DNA from: Loxodes magnus | Lineage: Eukaryota > Ciliophora > Karyorelictea > Loxodida > Loxodidae | Reading direction: 5' to 3' | Assembly: GCA_946699065.1 (NCBI GenBank) | Contig: CAMPDV010000522.1 | Span: 62,001-126,000, forward strand | Length of the DNA: 64,000 nt | Shown here: positions 47,105 through 59,289 of the stretch, in pieces | How the letters are laid out: every line of letters starts with the position of its first letter | Position numbering within the stretch: position 1 is the first letter of the stretch | Translations under genes and position numbers: made by a program | The notes under the pieces: generated by a model | Told to the model about the DNA's origin: nothing | Seen by the model: the letters and a program-made list of their open reading frames with translations, nothing else | Database searches by the model: none

Positions 47105-48057
47105 GAAAAAAAAATGGAAAAAAACCCGGGAATCTAAACCTTGAATTCTAACCTTAAAGATCAATCTTAAGTCTCAGTTAACTAACAAGAACAAAGAATT
47201 CAAAAAAGATAAATCTACTCCTGTTAAGGATTGGGAAATACGGAATTTCCTAGCAAACTGAAAAAGCTTGAGAAACCCCGCAGCAAGACATTGTTTAGCT
47301 TTATTCATTAATTGAGAAAATGAATACCGAAATATAGATCCTGAAGGCGGAAAACTTGAATCTTCGGCTTCTTTTTTAAGATAGAAAAAAGGAAGATCAA
47401 GACTTGGTAAGTAAAGTTTAGTTTTAAATTGAAGCCTTAACTTCCTAATTTGAACTATTAGAAAAAAACCTGGAAGAAAATCAATAGAAAATTAAAGAAG
47501 AAATTCGATTACCAATCAAAAAAAACTAGCTTCAATAAGAAAAGATGGAAATTGAAAAAATGTAAAAAGAATAAAAATTTTAATTCATGCCCTTAATAAA
47601 ACGTTGCTATTGTTATCAAAAGGCTGGACATTTTTGGAGGTAATGTCCGAAGTGAAGAAGAGTGCTTGAGCAGCACCGTAAATAATTTGGAACATCGAGG
47701 AGGCTATATTGTAACTACTTTGGAGGTATTTACAGAAAGAAGCTGATATTAGATGATTCAAGTGTGACACTAATCAAACAGGATCTTGGTAATTAATAGT
47801 AACAGAATAAATAGCTTTAAAAGGACAACAATGACCTTAGAATTTGTTTAGAGAAGCTGGAGAAAAATTACAAGAAGATGGAAGAACAATTCTATGAGCT
47901 TATTGAAGAGAAAGAAGAATTATCTCAGTTTGAAATTTATTCAGATGAAGACATGTACAGTTGAGTGAATATAAAAACTTTTATTGTCTTTAGTTTGAGG
48001 AAACATTTCCTCTAATTAAAGATGACCCTAACCCTTATAGTTAAAATTAATTAATTA
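47105..48057 (+). mobile_element. Complete ORF1-only retroelement, 953 bp
   Basis: Inserted in an L1-family LINE and bounded by a perfect 17-bp duplication, with host LINE sequence continuing on both sides. The unit starts GAAAAAAAAATGG, i.e. the A-run and ATG of ORF1 are at its very 5' end. It ends CCCTTATAGTTAAAATTAATTAATTA, a TAA-rich tail. It contains one ORF1-like protein and no reverse transcriptase. This proves that the ORF1-only organisation is a mobile unit and not a LINE fragment cut at random. Confidence 0.9.
47114..47964 (+). CDS. ORF1-like protein with central CCHC knuckle
   Basis: The main frame ends at TGA 47962-47964. It holds a coiled coil (LIEKMNTEIQILKAENL, FQIEALTSQFELLEKNL), the knuckle CYCYQKAGHFWRQC near 47605-47645, a short basic segment, a second coiled coil (LEKLEKNYKKMEEQFYEL) and an acidic end. 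ATG 47114 is in another frame, so one frame change lies before about 47260. The second coiled coil after the knuckle sets it apart from the 11.6 and 33.3 kb proteins. Confidence 0.75.
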
Positions 48058-48074
48058 ATAAAATTAACATACTA
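48058..48074. repeat. Target-site duplication, right copy
   Basis: Identical to 47088-47104; after it the L1-family similarity resumes. Confidence 0.9.
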
Positions 48075-48689
48075 CTATTATATGTTATTCTGCTTCTTTG
48101 TCTTTACATATCATTTTCTATTAAGTGCCTTATCCTAAGTGTTTCTGCTGCTCCACTAAATTTTGCTTTTAATCTAAATAAATAGCATATTTTCTATTTT
48201 TTGTGTCTATTATATTTTAAATAATTAGAGAGTCCTAATATTAAATACCTATACAGAAAGCAAGTAATCATTTCCTACTTTCGGGTAATTGCTTCAATAT
48301 TGTTGTGGAATTAATTGCTTCATACGCTATCATTTTTATCTTTTTCCATTTCAATATTCCTATTCTAATATCCAGTCGTTAAGTTGTGTTTTTCCCATTA
48401 CATGTTGTGCATATATTTCAAAAAGAAAATTATATATAGTTAATTAAAACAATCAACTATCTAGTGTTTACTCTGAATTTAATAATAATTTTCTCCTAAG
48501 TATTATCATACTTTTTAAAAAATGTATTATAACTTAATAAACTGTAGTTCACTTTCAAGCATTTCGTTCTGCGTGCAAAATGGACCATCTATTATGGCTA
48601 TGAGAGATCTACATTAAATAATTTCTAGTTTTTCCAGTATTTCTTTACCTATTATTTCTTCAATTAAAGGTATACATTAAATATTGAGA

Positions 48690-49900
48690 TGCTTATCAAA
48701 CTCTTTGAAATCATAAGTTCTTTAAATATCTAAATCATATTTTTCAATCCTTTTATCTATATATTTCTTGTAGAGAAGGTTAAATTTATTACACTTTTGA
48801 AAGAAAAAATGCTATATCTGAATTAGGATTTTCCTAGCTGAATCGAGTTAATTTTCAGTAAAAACGCATAAATTTTTATGTTGAAGAGTGGATAAATGGA
48901 AGTCAATTTAGATCAATAAAACAAGATTTATTAAATGAAGATTAAGAAGATTTTAAAGCTAGTCTTGATATATGTCTTTGGGGTCTAATAATTTTTCTAA
49001 TCATTCCTTTAATTCCTGACATTAATGCTCAAGGAGTTATATTGCTTCCATATTCTACTTTGGGTAAAATGAAAGTTCTGCAAAGTTTCTTAAAGCTAAT
49101 TGGAGATACAATGTCATATTTGGAAATTACAGTAGTCGTTTTCAAAATTACTCTGTTGTATACAAAAATATTTTCTTCACAATGTTTTTTATAATTTACT
49201 TTTAACTCAACTTTGAATCTAGATAAGTGACTGAGTCTTTCTATGTGATTGGAATTTCATTAATGTTTAAGTTAATTTTATTTTATTGCTCTTTTTTCTC
49301 AGAAATTAAATTATTTCACATTTCTTCGCATTTATATTAAGTCTAACTCAAGTAAAAATATTGGCTGTGGTTTTTAATAGTAACCGGATATTTTTTTAGT
49401 AATCTACAAATTCTATTAAATCATCAGTGTATCCATGTACAGCGAAAGATCTGGAGCAACTATTAAATCCTAGTTTCTTTTAATTATTTTCTAAATATCT
49501 TATTACAATTTCATAGTATAGAATTGCAAGTACTATGACTACTTCATTATAGAACACTAATATTAATATTTATTAATCTAGTAAGATATCCATCAATAAT
49601 AAACTTAACATCAATATGTTATAAAATTATTCCAGAGCAGGAATTAAATTTAATGGAAGCCTCAGTTTTCTTAATTGATCAGGAAGTAGTTTCTTATATA
49701 TTAAATATCTTTTCTACATCAATTAGAGTAGCAATTAATTATTTCTTTCGTGATTATCCAAGTTTTTTATCAATTATTTATTAAACAATTCAAATTTATT
49801 TGATAGTAGAATTTTCCGATTTTAGAATTTCCATATAGTTTAATAGTTCATTAGTCCGTTGATAAAGATCAATAATAGCTTTTTCTAATTCTTAATTCTC
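48690..49900 (-). mobile_element. L2-family LINE fragment, reverse transcriptase region
   Basis: Minus strand matches 39.2-40.2 kb of L2. The catalytic motif appears as VHGYTDDLIEF near 49410-49445 (usual Ala replaced by Thr). Frame changes are frequent. Truncated at both ends and abutting the L1-family copy on the left. Confidence 0.75.
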
Positions 49901-49989
49901 TATCTAAAGAAGCTAGAAATCATTTGCTACATCCTGCTATGTGTTATTAAGTTTTATTGATGAAGTCTGCTATTTCTTAGGTGCCATTT

Positions 49990-50690
49990 TTTATTTTATC
50001 ATAATATAGAAGAAAAAGGCGACTCTTCAAAAGTTTTTAAGCAGGAAAATAAAATTGAAAATAGTATAAAGGGATAGTATGGAAAGTTTGGGAAATGAAA
50101 TTAAAAAAGTTAAAGAAGGTAATAGCTTTTGCTTGCAAAAGAAGTAAAGATAGAAAGAAAATAAATAAATAGCTTATAAAAAAGAAAAAATAAAGTGAAA
50201 AAGAATATTATAAATTTATATTTCTTTTGCTCAGAGTTTTCTATTAAAGAAAAATTTTAACAGGAATAAAGCTTTTAGAGAATAGAATTTAAATTATTTT
50301 TAAAAACCTGAACAAATAGTTTAAGAAGATTTATTTCTATATGCAGGAAAATATTGTATTATAAAGATTAAATATAGAATTAACTAACGCGAAAAGAATT
50401 AAAAATTGATTTTCTATGAAACTCAGGAAAGTAAAAAATAATTAATAGAAGAAAAAGTTTTATAAGATTAAAATCTTAAATTTTGTTTTACTCAGCTTTT
50501 TTCTGCAATATTAACTTATAATTCATAAAAAAATGATAGAATTACTAATTTTTATTAAAGAAATCAATAAAGATTTGAGCAATTGCCTTCTCTTTGGTAG
50601 AATTGAAATAAATATTAGAAAAATTAAAAGATTATTCTTATTTTTAAGACTATTATGAAAGTAAAAAGATAAGTAATAGATTATTAAATC
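49990..50690. other. AT-rich spacer
   Basis: A-rich, no supported gene; downstream region of the RING/kelch gene. Confidence 0.5.
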
Positions 50691-50692
50691 TA

Positions 50693-52093
50693 TCAGGAAT
50701 TCACCTCCACTAGCTACTATGCTTTTAGATCTTTCATGCTTATTTTTACTACAATATATTTTTTCTCTACATTTTGTCACATCCATGCATAAGCATAGTC
50801 GCCAAATGTATTAGTAGCTGGTCAACTCGAACATTTTTTTGGAAGATTTCCTTTTTTCCAAGTTAAAGTTTATCACTTGTATATTTTATTTGACTATTAT
50901 TCTGTTTCATTCACAAACCCACCGAATAAGATTAGAGGTTTAAGTATCACCATAGTACCAAGAAAAGCTTCTGGCATTTTCAAATTTAATTCTCTTCATT
51001 AATCATCTTTTAAGTTGTAATTTAGAATTGTATCTAATGTTTACTATTAAGAATTAACTCCTCCAAATGAGTAAATATTTTCTTCCTGTTCATCAGTTAA
51101 AAGTGTTTAATAGAATATTTAATAAGGAGTATCTGTACAAAATTATCATTAATTACTTTTTTTTTCATATCTCTCTACTGATTTTAATGAAATAATTTAG
51201 CTTATTCTTCCTCCTGCTGCATAAATATTTCCTTTAGCTGCCACAATACCAAAGCCATACCTAGCTTATTTCATTACAGCTACTTATTAGCAACTCCCTT
51301 CAAGCTCTACTTATCACGTTTCTTTTAACGGTCTTCCATATATTTCGCCTCCTACTATATATATTTTTCCATCGCATTCCACACTACTATGTCCATAAGG
51401 AATTTGCTTTTCTACCTAAACTAATTTATATTTCTCTGTTTCAACATTAAAAATGTGAAGCTTATGAGTTCCATTACTAAATATATGAATCATTTTTGAT
51501 TTGTGTCTTTATTATTCGTTATTTTCTTAATAAATCTTTTTTAAATCCCTACTTCGCTATTATTACTTCTTACTAATCTAAGCTTAGAGAGTTTCAATGA
51601 TTTCAGATCCCATTTTCTGGCATATTTAATTGATAATATTTGAAGAATATTTTTGAGTTATATAAACGAAAGACTATAGATGGATATTATATTGTTCTCT
51701 TTTCTTTAGCGGTTGTAATTAATTCTATGTTATATATGATGGTATAGTATTTAGAAACAAGTAGGTAATGATTTATTATAGTTTGGTTATTTTCTTTTGC
51801 TTTTCTATAATTTAATTCTTCATTTCATCTAATTTCTATACTACTTACTTTCTCCTATTACTATATTCCTCAATCTATTACACTATACTCACCCATTCAT
51901 CGTTTATAGGTAAATCTTCAAATCTAAATCTAAACACCTTATAACAAATGCAGCAGCTCATTTAATCCTATAAAAACTTCTAAGTCTTTAAGCATAAACT
52001 ACAGAAAGTATGTCCACAAGGTAACAGGGTAGGAATAGCATTGGTTAAGTTAAATGGATATAAACAGTATTAGCATAACTAGATGCCTCACAT
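50693..52093 (-). CDS. RING finger / coiled-coil / kelch repeat protein
   Basis: ATG 52093 to TGA 50693-50695 is 466 residues in one frame. N-terminal RING: CQYC, LPCGHTFCSLC, CCICYK. Then a Gln/Lys-rich coiled coil (EYSNRRKQVVQKLDEMKNQI; LKKIYQENNEQQRHK). From about residue 200, kelch repeats: HKLHIFNVETEKYKLV, GKIYIVGGEIYGRP, GNIYAAGGRIS, VERYEKKSNQW, NIYSFGGVNS, LILFGGFVN, KWQTLTWKKGNLP. The Trp in SNQW is TGA (51146-51148). RING suggests an E3 ubiquitin ligase, kelch a substrate-binding propeller. Several earlier in-frame TGAs near 50.7-50.8 kb could be the true stop. A second RING/coiled-coil protein lies at 9.0-10.4 kb. Confidence 0.85.
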
Positions 52094-52329
52094 TTGATTA
52101 TAAAATAGATTAATAAAAGAAATTAAAGGTATAACTATATCAGTTTTTATTAGATAATTAGTTTCAGTAAAGCTTGTATATAAAAAATAATATTTAAGTG
52201 TCTAAAAATTATTAAGAAGCTTAAAAATTAAAAAGTTAATTAATTAAATTAACGTGATGTCATCATGAATTTGTTTTTCATTAATTAAGTTCAAAATAAT
52301 ATTTTAGTGTTCTCTTATATTAGAGTTAT

Positions 52330-52690
52330 GCTGGACCTCCAGGAAGATATCAAAATATGAAGAAAGGTAATAAAAAATTAATAGAAAAACTAGAAATAAG
52401 ATCAAGAGTTATGGCATAGTAAGAGACTTTCCGACTCCTGAAATATTTCACAAGATCAGAATAGCAAATTTAAAAATTAGTAATATAAGCAGAAAGAACT
52501 GGTTAAAGGAGAAAATCGAAGAATTATAGCTAAAACCGGCACAAAATGGAACTAAAAGAGCAAGAAAAATGACTAATGATAATATAAGAAGAATAAAATT
52601 CAAGATTTAAGCCTAAACGAGAAACGAAAAGATAATTTTACTATAACTCTAAAAAATATCTGCAAGAAAAATACAAAATATTTAATACTT
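52330..52690 (+). pseudogene. ORF1-like remnant
   Basis: The block GACCTCCAGGAAGATAT matches CCTCCAGGAAGTGATTA of the 16.9-17.7 kb ORF1. Further on, YYNSKKYLQEK looks like a knuckle that lost its Cys and His. Several frames, no function expected. Confidence 0.5.
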
Positions 52691-52919
52691 TTATAATTGA
52701 AAAGATGGTGGGAACTATTTTTATATTTCTCATTTTATTTATTTTCATTTCTTCGTTGTTATTTATCCTTTATTTTAATTGTTTGCTGCATTTTCTGAAA
52801 ATTTTATTGATCTACTTTTTTTTTTCTGAGTATTTATATTTCTTAAAGTTTTATGTTTTAACTGTTCCTCATACCATTTTAATTTCTTCTTGCATCCTTT
52901 TCTTTCATCATTTATAGGT

Positions 52920-53345
52920 CTACGTACCGTTTAGGTTATCAATTTCTTCTTCTTAGATATTTTCTTGTATAAATCTTTCAAATTTTTCTTAGATCTCTTT
53001 TTTCTTTAATAGTAGGTAACTTATTTTTGCTATCTTTTATGGTTTTTCTTACTTATTTATCTATCTATCTTTACCTATATAATACCAAGTCTATGGTCTA
53101 TATTAATATGAGTAATAAAAATAACTTTTTATCACCATTTTTCTCATTATCTCTTCAATTAAAAAATATTCTATTTTATACTAATTGTTTTAGTGAATAA
53201 AAGTATCTATTTCAATTGTGTCTAGGCATATTAAATTATTCTGTTCAATGAACTGAAGCATTTTCTTTCCAGCTGAATTTGTTTTCTTTGGTAATCATTT
53301 CTCTATGTGCGCATTTAAATCTTCTATGATAATTGCGTTATAAAT
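52920..53345 (-). pseudogene. L1-family endonuclease fragment
   Basis: Minus strand: IIIEDLNAHIEKWLP, NSAGKKMLQFIEQNN, QYKIEYFLIEE. These match VVGDFNAHIPQFLPNE and KFKIDYFLTD of L1 but with the catalytic GDFNA changed to EDLNA. Continues as charged helix (KKEIQEKFERFIQEN). Truncated and inactive. Confidence 0.65.
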
Positions 53346-53399
53346 ATGGATATATTGTTGCAAATAATATAAAGATTGGTAAAACTGGATAGAACTAGT

Positions 53400-53960
53400 A
53401 TTTATTTTCTATTTTAGAAGTAAATTAAGTATTCATGAGATAAAAGGATCACATTTAGAAAATTGAGTTTTTTAATTATTTCTTTAAATAACCTAAAAGT
53501 ATTTCTACAAGTATATTTTTTAAATAAAAACTTTTCATTTTTAAAGTATTTTATTACACTATTTAATTTTTATTTATTTAGTCAAATCTAAATCTTGTAA
53601 ATAGAAAGTGTATCAAACTTGTTCTTCTACTTATGAACTTATACTTTAAGATTATTTTTATTTTCTTATAAAATCCTTTGACAGATACATAAAATAAGTG
53701 ATTTGCTTAATTTAAATATAAAGATTTTAATAGTATAAATTTGGCTTTTATAGATTAATTTTAAAATGGAATATCCCACAAGATTAATTAGAATAGAACA
53801 CAGTGAAACTTACATAAAAACAATTTATAAAAGAAATTAATTTCCGTTAATTGCGCTAATATAAATAAGTTATTGCTTTATAAAGTATTTCTTTAAATGA
53901 GATTCTGATCAAAGGAATTATTATTTTATCTTGTAAATAAAAAATAATAATAATGAATGA
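53400..53960. other. AT-rich spacer
   Basis: No supported gene; ends in an ATAATAATAATG stretch, the tail of the next element in minus orientation. Confidence 0.5.
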
Positions 53961-54250
53961 GATTATATAGTGTGTAACACCTCTATGACGCGCAGCTCTT
54001 TAAAAGAAAGACTTTTTGAGGAAATATTAAATAAGGCTAGCATTCCCTTGTGAGTCTAATTTTCTATAGGGCCGTGATAGGAATGCTTTCTAAGAGACCT
54101 TAGTATCTGGCATTTTTCATCAATATTTTCACTTGATGTTTCTCCAGAATTTTCTTCTCTTGACTCCTACCAAGATTCTTGCTCAGTTCTTCGCCCATGG
54201 TTACTTCCTGGTTCCAGAATTTAAATAAATCTCAGTTGGAGGATTATTCC
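53961..54250 (-). repeat. SINE-like repeat family B, copy 2
   Basis: About 290 bp, homologous to 37071-37388, with the terminal hairpin at the left (TGTAACACCTCTATGACGCGC as read on plus) preceded by an ATT-type tail. Confidence 0.8.
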
Positions 54251-56110
54251 TCTCTATTTATTAATTTTTATATATATAATATCACAATATAAGTTATAAT
54301 CTATTATTCATTTTTTTAATTCTCTAATTAGCACTCCATTCCTCTTTAAATTCAAAACTTTTAACTTAAAAAATAAAGAAAATTTTAAGCCAAAAAAAGT
54401 TAAAATAAACTTAAAAACTAAAAAGATATTTAAACTTAAAATGTAGCTTAATTATTTAGCACATCAATATGGAAATAAAAGTATATAAAATAATTTAATT
54501 AGAAAAAATGATTTACAATAATAAAAAAATTAGATATAATTAATATTTAGCAGTTCTAATTTAGTTATATTAATAATCTATTATTATTACTAATTAATTC
54601 TTATAACTTTAAAATTTCCTTAGTACAGACTAGCACTTAGAATTATTTTAGTATTATTATTTTAAAGTAAAAGTAAATATTAAAGATTATTATATATCTA
54701 AACTTAAAATTATATGGTTTATATTCTTAAGTTAGAAACTAATTTATTAATAAAACTAAAAAGTTATATATTAAAGTATAACTATTTGGGAAATGTTATT
54801 ATTGTAATTCAAGAGATAAATATATAGTAATTCAAGCTAGTAATTAATAATAAACTTAAATAAAGCAGAAAGTTAAACCTAATGAAGTAATGAAATCAAA
54901 GTTTTAATTCAAACAAATAGAATATTGAAGAAACTTAAAATAATAGGTTAAATATTTAAAATTCTTAAATAAATAGAAAAATAAATTTCTTGCTATTATC
55001 AAACAAATAATATTCATTTAAAATTAATTAAAATAAGCTTACATTGAATAAGTTGCTAAGGAAAAAAAGGCAAAATACATTTTCAAAAGTTATAAAGGAA
55101 GGGAATTATGATTGTTTATTGAAAATTTATTATTTATTCAACAATAACTCTTTTTAGTTCAAATAAAAGCTTAATAAAGATAAAAAAAGCAAATAATTAA
55201 AATTATTTAAACTTAATCGTAATTTGACCAAACAATATATTTTTAACTACTTTATTTTTAAATTAATGAATAAATTAAAAAAAATTCTAAAATAATAATT
55301 ATTTAAAATCAATAAATACTTAATAATATAATATCTGGAGTGAAAAAAAACTTTATCTACTATAAAATTAGATTTAGTATTAAAACTTACATTTTATATA
55401 TAATATATTGTTGAGTAGAAATTACAAAGCATTGGAATATTTAAAATAATGATAATATTAAAAATAGTTTAATTAGATTATTAATTCCTTATAATTAAAG
55501 TTTCATTAGTTATTAACAATTCAGATAGATTAGCAAATTATGTAATTTATTTGCTTTATAATAGTTTATTTATTTATGAAAATTATATGCTAAAGGCTTT
55601 AATAATTTAAAGCACAATTAATCATTTTTTTCTTAATTAATTATGTATTTTGTTATCAGCAAGCAGGACGAGTTATTCTATAGTCTTTCAAAGCGAATTT
55701 AGGACTTTGATTTATATTGAAAAATAAATTATGAAACTACATATTTACAAGAGTAAATGTTTCTAAATAAATTATAAAAAGAAGAACGAATATATTATTA
55801 ATTATAATACAACTTAATTGATGAAGTTTGAAAGATTAAAGGAGTAATTTAAATTCTTCTTATGTACGTAAATGATTAAATAAAAATATAAAGAACTGAA
55901 TTAACTAAAATATTAGTTAAGCTTAAGAATTTTATTCTACTAAAATCATTACAGAAATAGAAGTTAAAGAGACTTAAATTTAAACAACTAATACAGCGCT
56001 ACTTTGAGATTAAAAGATTTATAAGACATAAGATTGAAGAATTTTAAGAAAGTTAACAAGATTTAAATTAGAAAAAATGAAACCTAAAAAAGTATTATAG
56101 ACAAAAAAGA
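54250..56110 (+). pseudogene. Old, decayed ORF1 units in AT-rich DNA
   Basis: Two knuckle ghosts are readable: CYYCNSRDKYIVIQ near 54795-54835 and CYYQTNNIH near 54990-55020, each with some zinc ligands lost. Between them and up to 56100 the plus strand is A-rich with scattered Lys/Gln/Glu runs. Limits are approximate. Confidence 0.4.
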
Positions 56111-56260
56111 TCTAGCTTAAATAAAGAGAAGTGATAACCATCCACATATAAAAATAGTAGAGGATTTCAGCATTGATAAAAATATACAGCTTGAAATGGT
56201 TGAAATTCAAGAAATAGAAAGCATTATTTAAACTTTAAGTTGATAATAATTATAAATAAT
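56110..56260 (+). other. Degenerate three-hairpin 3' end of family D
   Basis: GTGATAACCATCCACAT and TTGAAATGGTTGAAATTCAAG match the family D hairpin train but with mispaired stems, followed by TTGATAATAATTATAAATAAT. Confirms that the decayed ORF1 upstream belongs to this family. Confidence 0.55.
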
Positions 56261-56504
56261 AGAAATAAATTGAAAGAAATTAAATAAAATAATTTAGAAA
56301 AAGTTAATTTAGATTTTAACTGGATTAAAATAGGAATTTTAAGATATAATTTTTAACTGCTAAATTAAGAGGTATTTTTTACTAAGTTTTTAAATAAAGT
56401 AATTATGAGATATATTAATTAATTAAGCTAATTAAGTTCAAATTGAGTTTACCTATCGGCTAGAATTTTGAAAAGTTTTTAAATTTTGCAGGGCACTTCT
56501 TTTT

Positions 56505-57297
56505 CTAATAGTAAATAGGTTTCCGTTCAGTGTTTCTTGTTTTTCCCGTCAGATATTCCCATCGCTCGATGGAAAGAAAGCCTTTGTCTTGCATCAGATT
56601 GATCGTCAGATTTCTCTTCTTGTTTTCTCTTGCTAAGGACATTTCTGTCATAGGTACCATTGACTTTTGCAAATTTTGCATAGTTTTCTAATTTCTTTTG
56701 GGTTTTAGTTCTGTTTTTTCTTTCTCTGTTTGCATTAGAAATCTGCCACTCTATTAGGATTCTTGTCGGATTTATTCAAGTTTTATTTCAATCTCTGTAT
56801 TAATATATTTTTCGCTCATAATTTTTTGTCTTATTCTTCAAAATTTATATGTCATTTTCCATTATCCAATCTCTTTCTCTGGTCATATTTTGTCCAGTAA
56901 TGTTTCTAAATTTTCATCCTAAATGTGATTCATCATCTTCAATGTGGTTCTCAACTTCTTCTTTTAATGCATTTGATTTTATTCAAGAGTTCGGACTCTT
57001 ATTATCAGTGTTTATATTAGGTCTTGCTCCTAAGTTGTATTCATATTTTTTATATCTTTCTCGCCCAATTCGTTCCAATTTGTTCTGGAGTTAAAGTGAC
57101 TTATTCCAAGTTATTAATATTATTAATTTCTCTTAAATTATTTTGGCTTAATTTAAACGTCTCTATCTATTGTTGTTTTCTCTTTTCAGATGGAGGGTTA
57201 GGCCTATGATGAATTTTATAGCATGACCTTTTTACTTTGGACCTTAATCTTTTTGTGTTTCTCCTTTCCAAGAGTTACCCATCTTAAAGAACTCCCA
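56505..57297 (-). pseudogene. ORF1-like unit, family F, minus copy
   Basis: ATG 57297 starts MGVLQDGQLLERRNTKRL, PNPPSEKRKQQ, EQIGTNWARKIQK. Later parts need frame changes. The knuckle reads CKICKSQWYLWQKC, with Tyr at the His position. It aligns along its whole length with the inverted copy at 60234-61050, including the end CGTCAGAT.TTCCCATCG. Short plus-strand frames here are shadows. Confidence 0.65.
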
Positions 57298-57309
57298 TTT
57301 TGATTTATA

Positions 57310-58440
57310 TATTTATGAGATAGATAATTATAAAAATTCTTTATGATAATATAGATTTAGTCTAATTCACTATTAAGCTTCCATATTAATCAATATTTCT
57401 AAAGCAAATATAAAGCTTACTGAAAATGCTAATTCTGCTATCATCCAATCTAGTTTAGGATATTATCAAAACTAAATTTAAAGCAGAATAAAATCTGCAC
57501 TTTTCTAAAATAAGGTAATTAATTATATTAGTAACTTATTGAATCAATATAGTTTTAAATCTTACAAATAATATAAAAATATTATAATTTTCACTTTTCC
57601 TACAACTTTTAACCTAATTGCCTTTATATCCAAAGGTTTTGCAATAATTAGGTTTAGTTATTTGTAAAAATAAATAATTTTAGGTTTTTTATATTATATA
57701 ATTGAACTTTTATAGTTTTAAATTTTATTTAGTTATTAATAATCTATTACCCTAATATAATTTATCTATATCTGCTCATTTAGTTTTTAATATTGACAAA
57801 TTAACTAATTTTTCTACTTATTTATTCTTTACCTAAATTTATTAAAATTATTCATTAAAATAGAATTAGTAATCTAAATTTCTATCCTTCCAAATTAAAA
57901 AGACTATGTAATATGTAAATACACATTTATTTAATTTATATTGTAAATATCTTTTTATAAAGGATTAAATATAATGAATCTATATAAATGAATGATATAG
58001 CTTAATTACTTTATAACAATATAAGGATTTACTTTATAAAGCTAAATTATAAAATAATTTATTTTATAAGCTTTATTTTCTCTTCAGTTATAACCAAATT
58101 AAGCCATTTATTTTATAATTCGCCTTTATTAATCACTCACCATCTATTATTATAAAAATTAATCTTAATAATATCCTTTCTTGTACTAAATGCTAAAAAT
58201 CATTCTAAAAAAGTAAATACCATCTAGCAAGTTCTTTGGATGACATATACTAAGACTGCCTTACGTTTGCACCTCAATTGAAGAAAAAAATGAAAATAAA
58301 CTTAAAAAGCTGAAGATACTTAATATAATTAGTATAAGGAAATGTAGTAACTATAGAAGAAAGAAGAAAAGATATAGGAAGTAAAATAATAAATAAATAA
58401 GAAATAAATATTAAAAATTAATAATAAATAAGAAATAATT
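57310..58440. other. AT-rich spacer
   Basis: No supported gene. The last 100 bp, full of AATAAATAAGAAATAA, is the tail of the next element. Confidence 0.55.
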
Positions 58441-58745
58441 AAAAAGATGGTGGGAGCTGAGATTGACCTTCTGAATCATACTTTCTGGTTTTATGGCTAG
58501 GAACAAGTTCCTTTCCTGTCGCTGAGAAAGTCCCTGGTCAAAGTCAACCTTTGCAAGGGAACGCCTTCCTCTTGATTATCCACTCCTGGTAGGGGCTTGA
58601 AGCCTGGCAGCTGCTTTTCGAAAGCAACAGGATATCCCCGTTATCCCATGAAGGGAGTGTTGGAGTTGTTAAACTGCAAGAAGTTGCAGTCCAAAAACTC
58701 TTTTAGTTTAAAATTAATTATTTAATAATAAATAAGAAATAACAG
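58441..58745 (-). repeat. Repeat family E, copy 2 (3' region)
   Basis: Aligns with 18165-18430 and is GC-richer than flanks, with inverted repeats (AACTGCAAGAAGTTGCAGT near 58673; CAGCTGCTTTTCGAAAGC). The TAATAAATAAGAAATAA run at its left is its 3' tail. Confidence 0.65.
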
Positions 58746-58749
58746 CTTT

Positions 58750-59270
58750 AAACAGTCATTGCTAATCCTTCAGCAGTACAGTAGAACTTTTCTCCTTCTC
58801 ACAGTATGGACGAGATTCTTTATGTTTGGAGAGTCGTTTCCACCTCAGGTATTTTAGGTTTAAATTTCATCGTTACTCCAGGAAAGTTGAGGTCTGAGCC
58901 TTTCAATTTTGTTAGTTCTTCTTTCAAATAATAAAAAAAAATGTATGTCTTAAAAATCCACCTTCTCTTGAGAGATTAAGTCTACTCGTTCTTGTAATAA
59001 GATATTTTCAACAAGTTTTCTTAGTTCTTCAACTTAAAAGGGAATGTCTCAATCTTCTTCATATTCGAATTGGTAGTATTCTTCGCTATGACCTCGAAAT
59101 GGTCTTATTAGTTGAAATTTTTAGAATTTTTTCTTATTAATTGAGATCCCAGTTTATCCAGAACTGTGCATATGCTTCTCTGTCTTGTGAGGAGAAATTA
59201 TTTCATGAGTAACATCAATTCTCTTCAACTTATTTTCGGTTCCAAAAATCCTTTTCGAAACCCTACCATT
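58750..59270 (-). pseudogene. ORF1-like protein of family E
   Basis: Minus strand gives one long frame: RIFGTENKLKRIDVTHE, EEYYQFEYEEDWDIPF, VEELRKLVENILLQERVD, TNKIERLRPQLSW. The only nearby ATG (about 59263) is one frame off, so the start is broken or missing. Acidic coiled-coil character; no zinc knuckle found. Two TGAs near the end could be Trp or stop. Confidence 0.5.
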
Positions 59271-59289
59271 TTTATTTTTTAAGACTCAA

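Larger units (their letters stand above)
46395..48690 (-). mobile_element. 5'-truncated L1-family LINE, split by an ORF1 unit
   Basis: Aligns with the 3' part of L1 (20.66-21.99 kb): the GGTATCACC terminal hairpin arm, the Glu-rich tail region and the cysteine-bearing region near 48.1 kb all match. TTAA repeats at 46390-46430 are its tail. It is interrupted by 47105-48057. Near 48690 the similarity switches to the L2 family, so the 5' end is truncated there. Confidence 0.75.

Noticed and set aside
56849-57209. Plus-strand standard-code frames
   Set aside because: Antisense of the family F ORF1, supported by its inverted copy at 60.2 kb.
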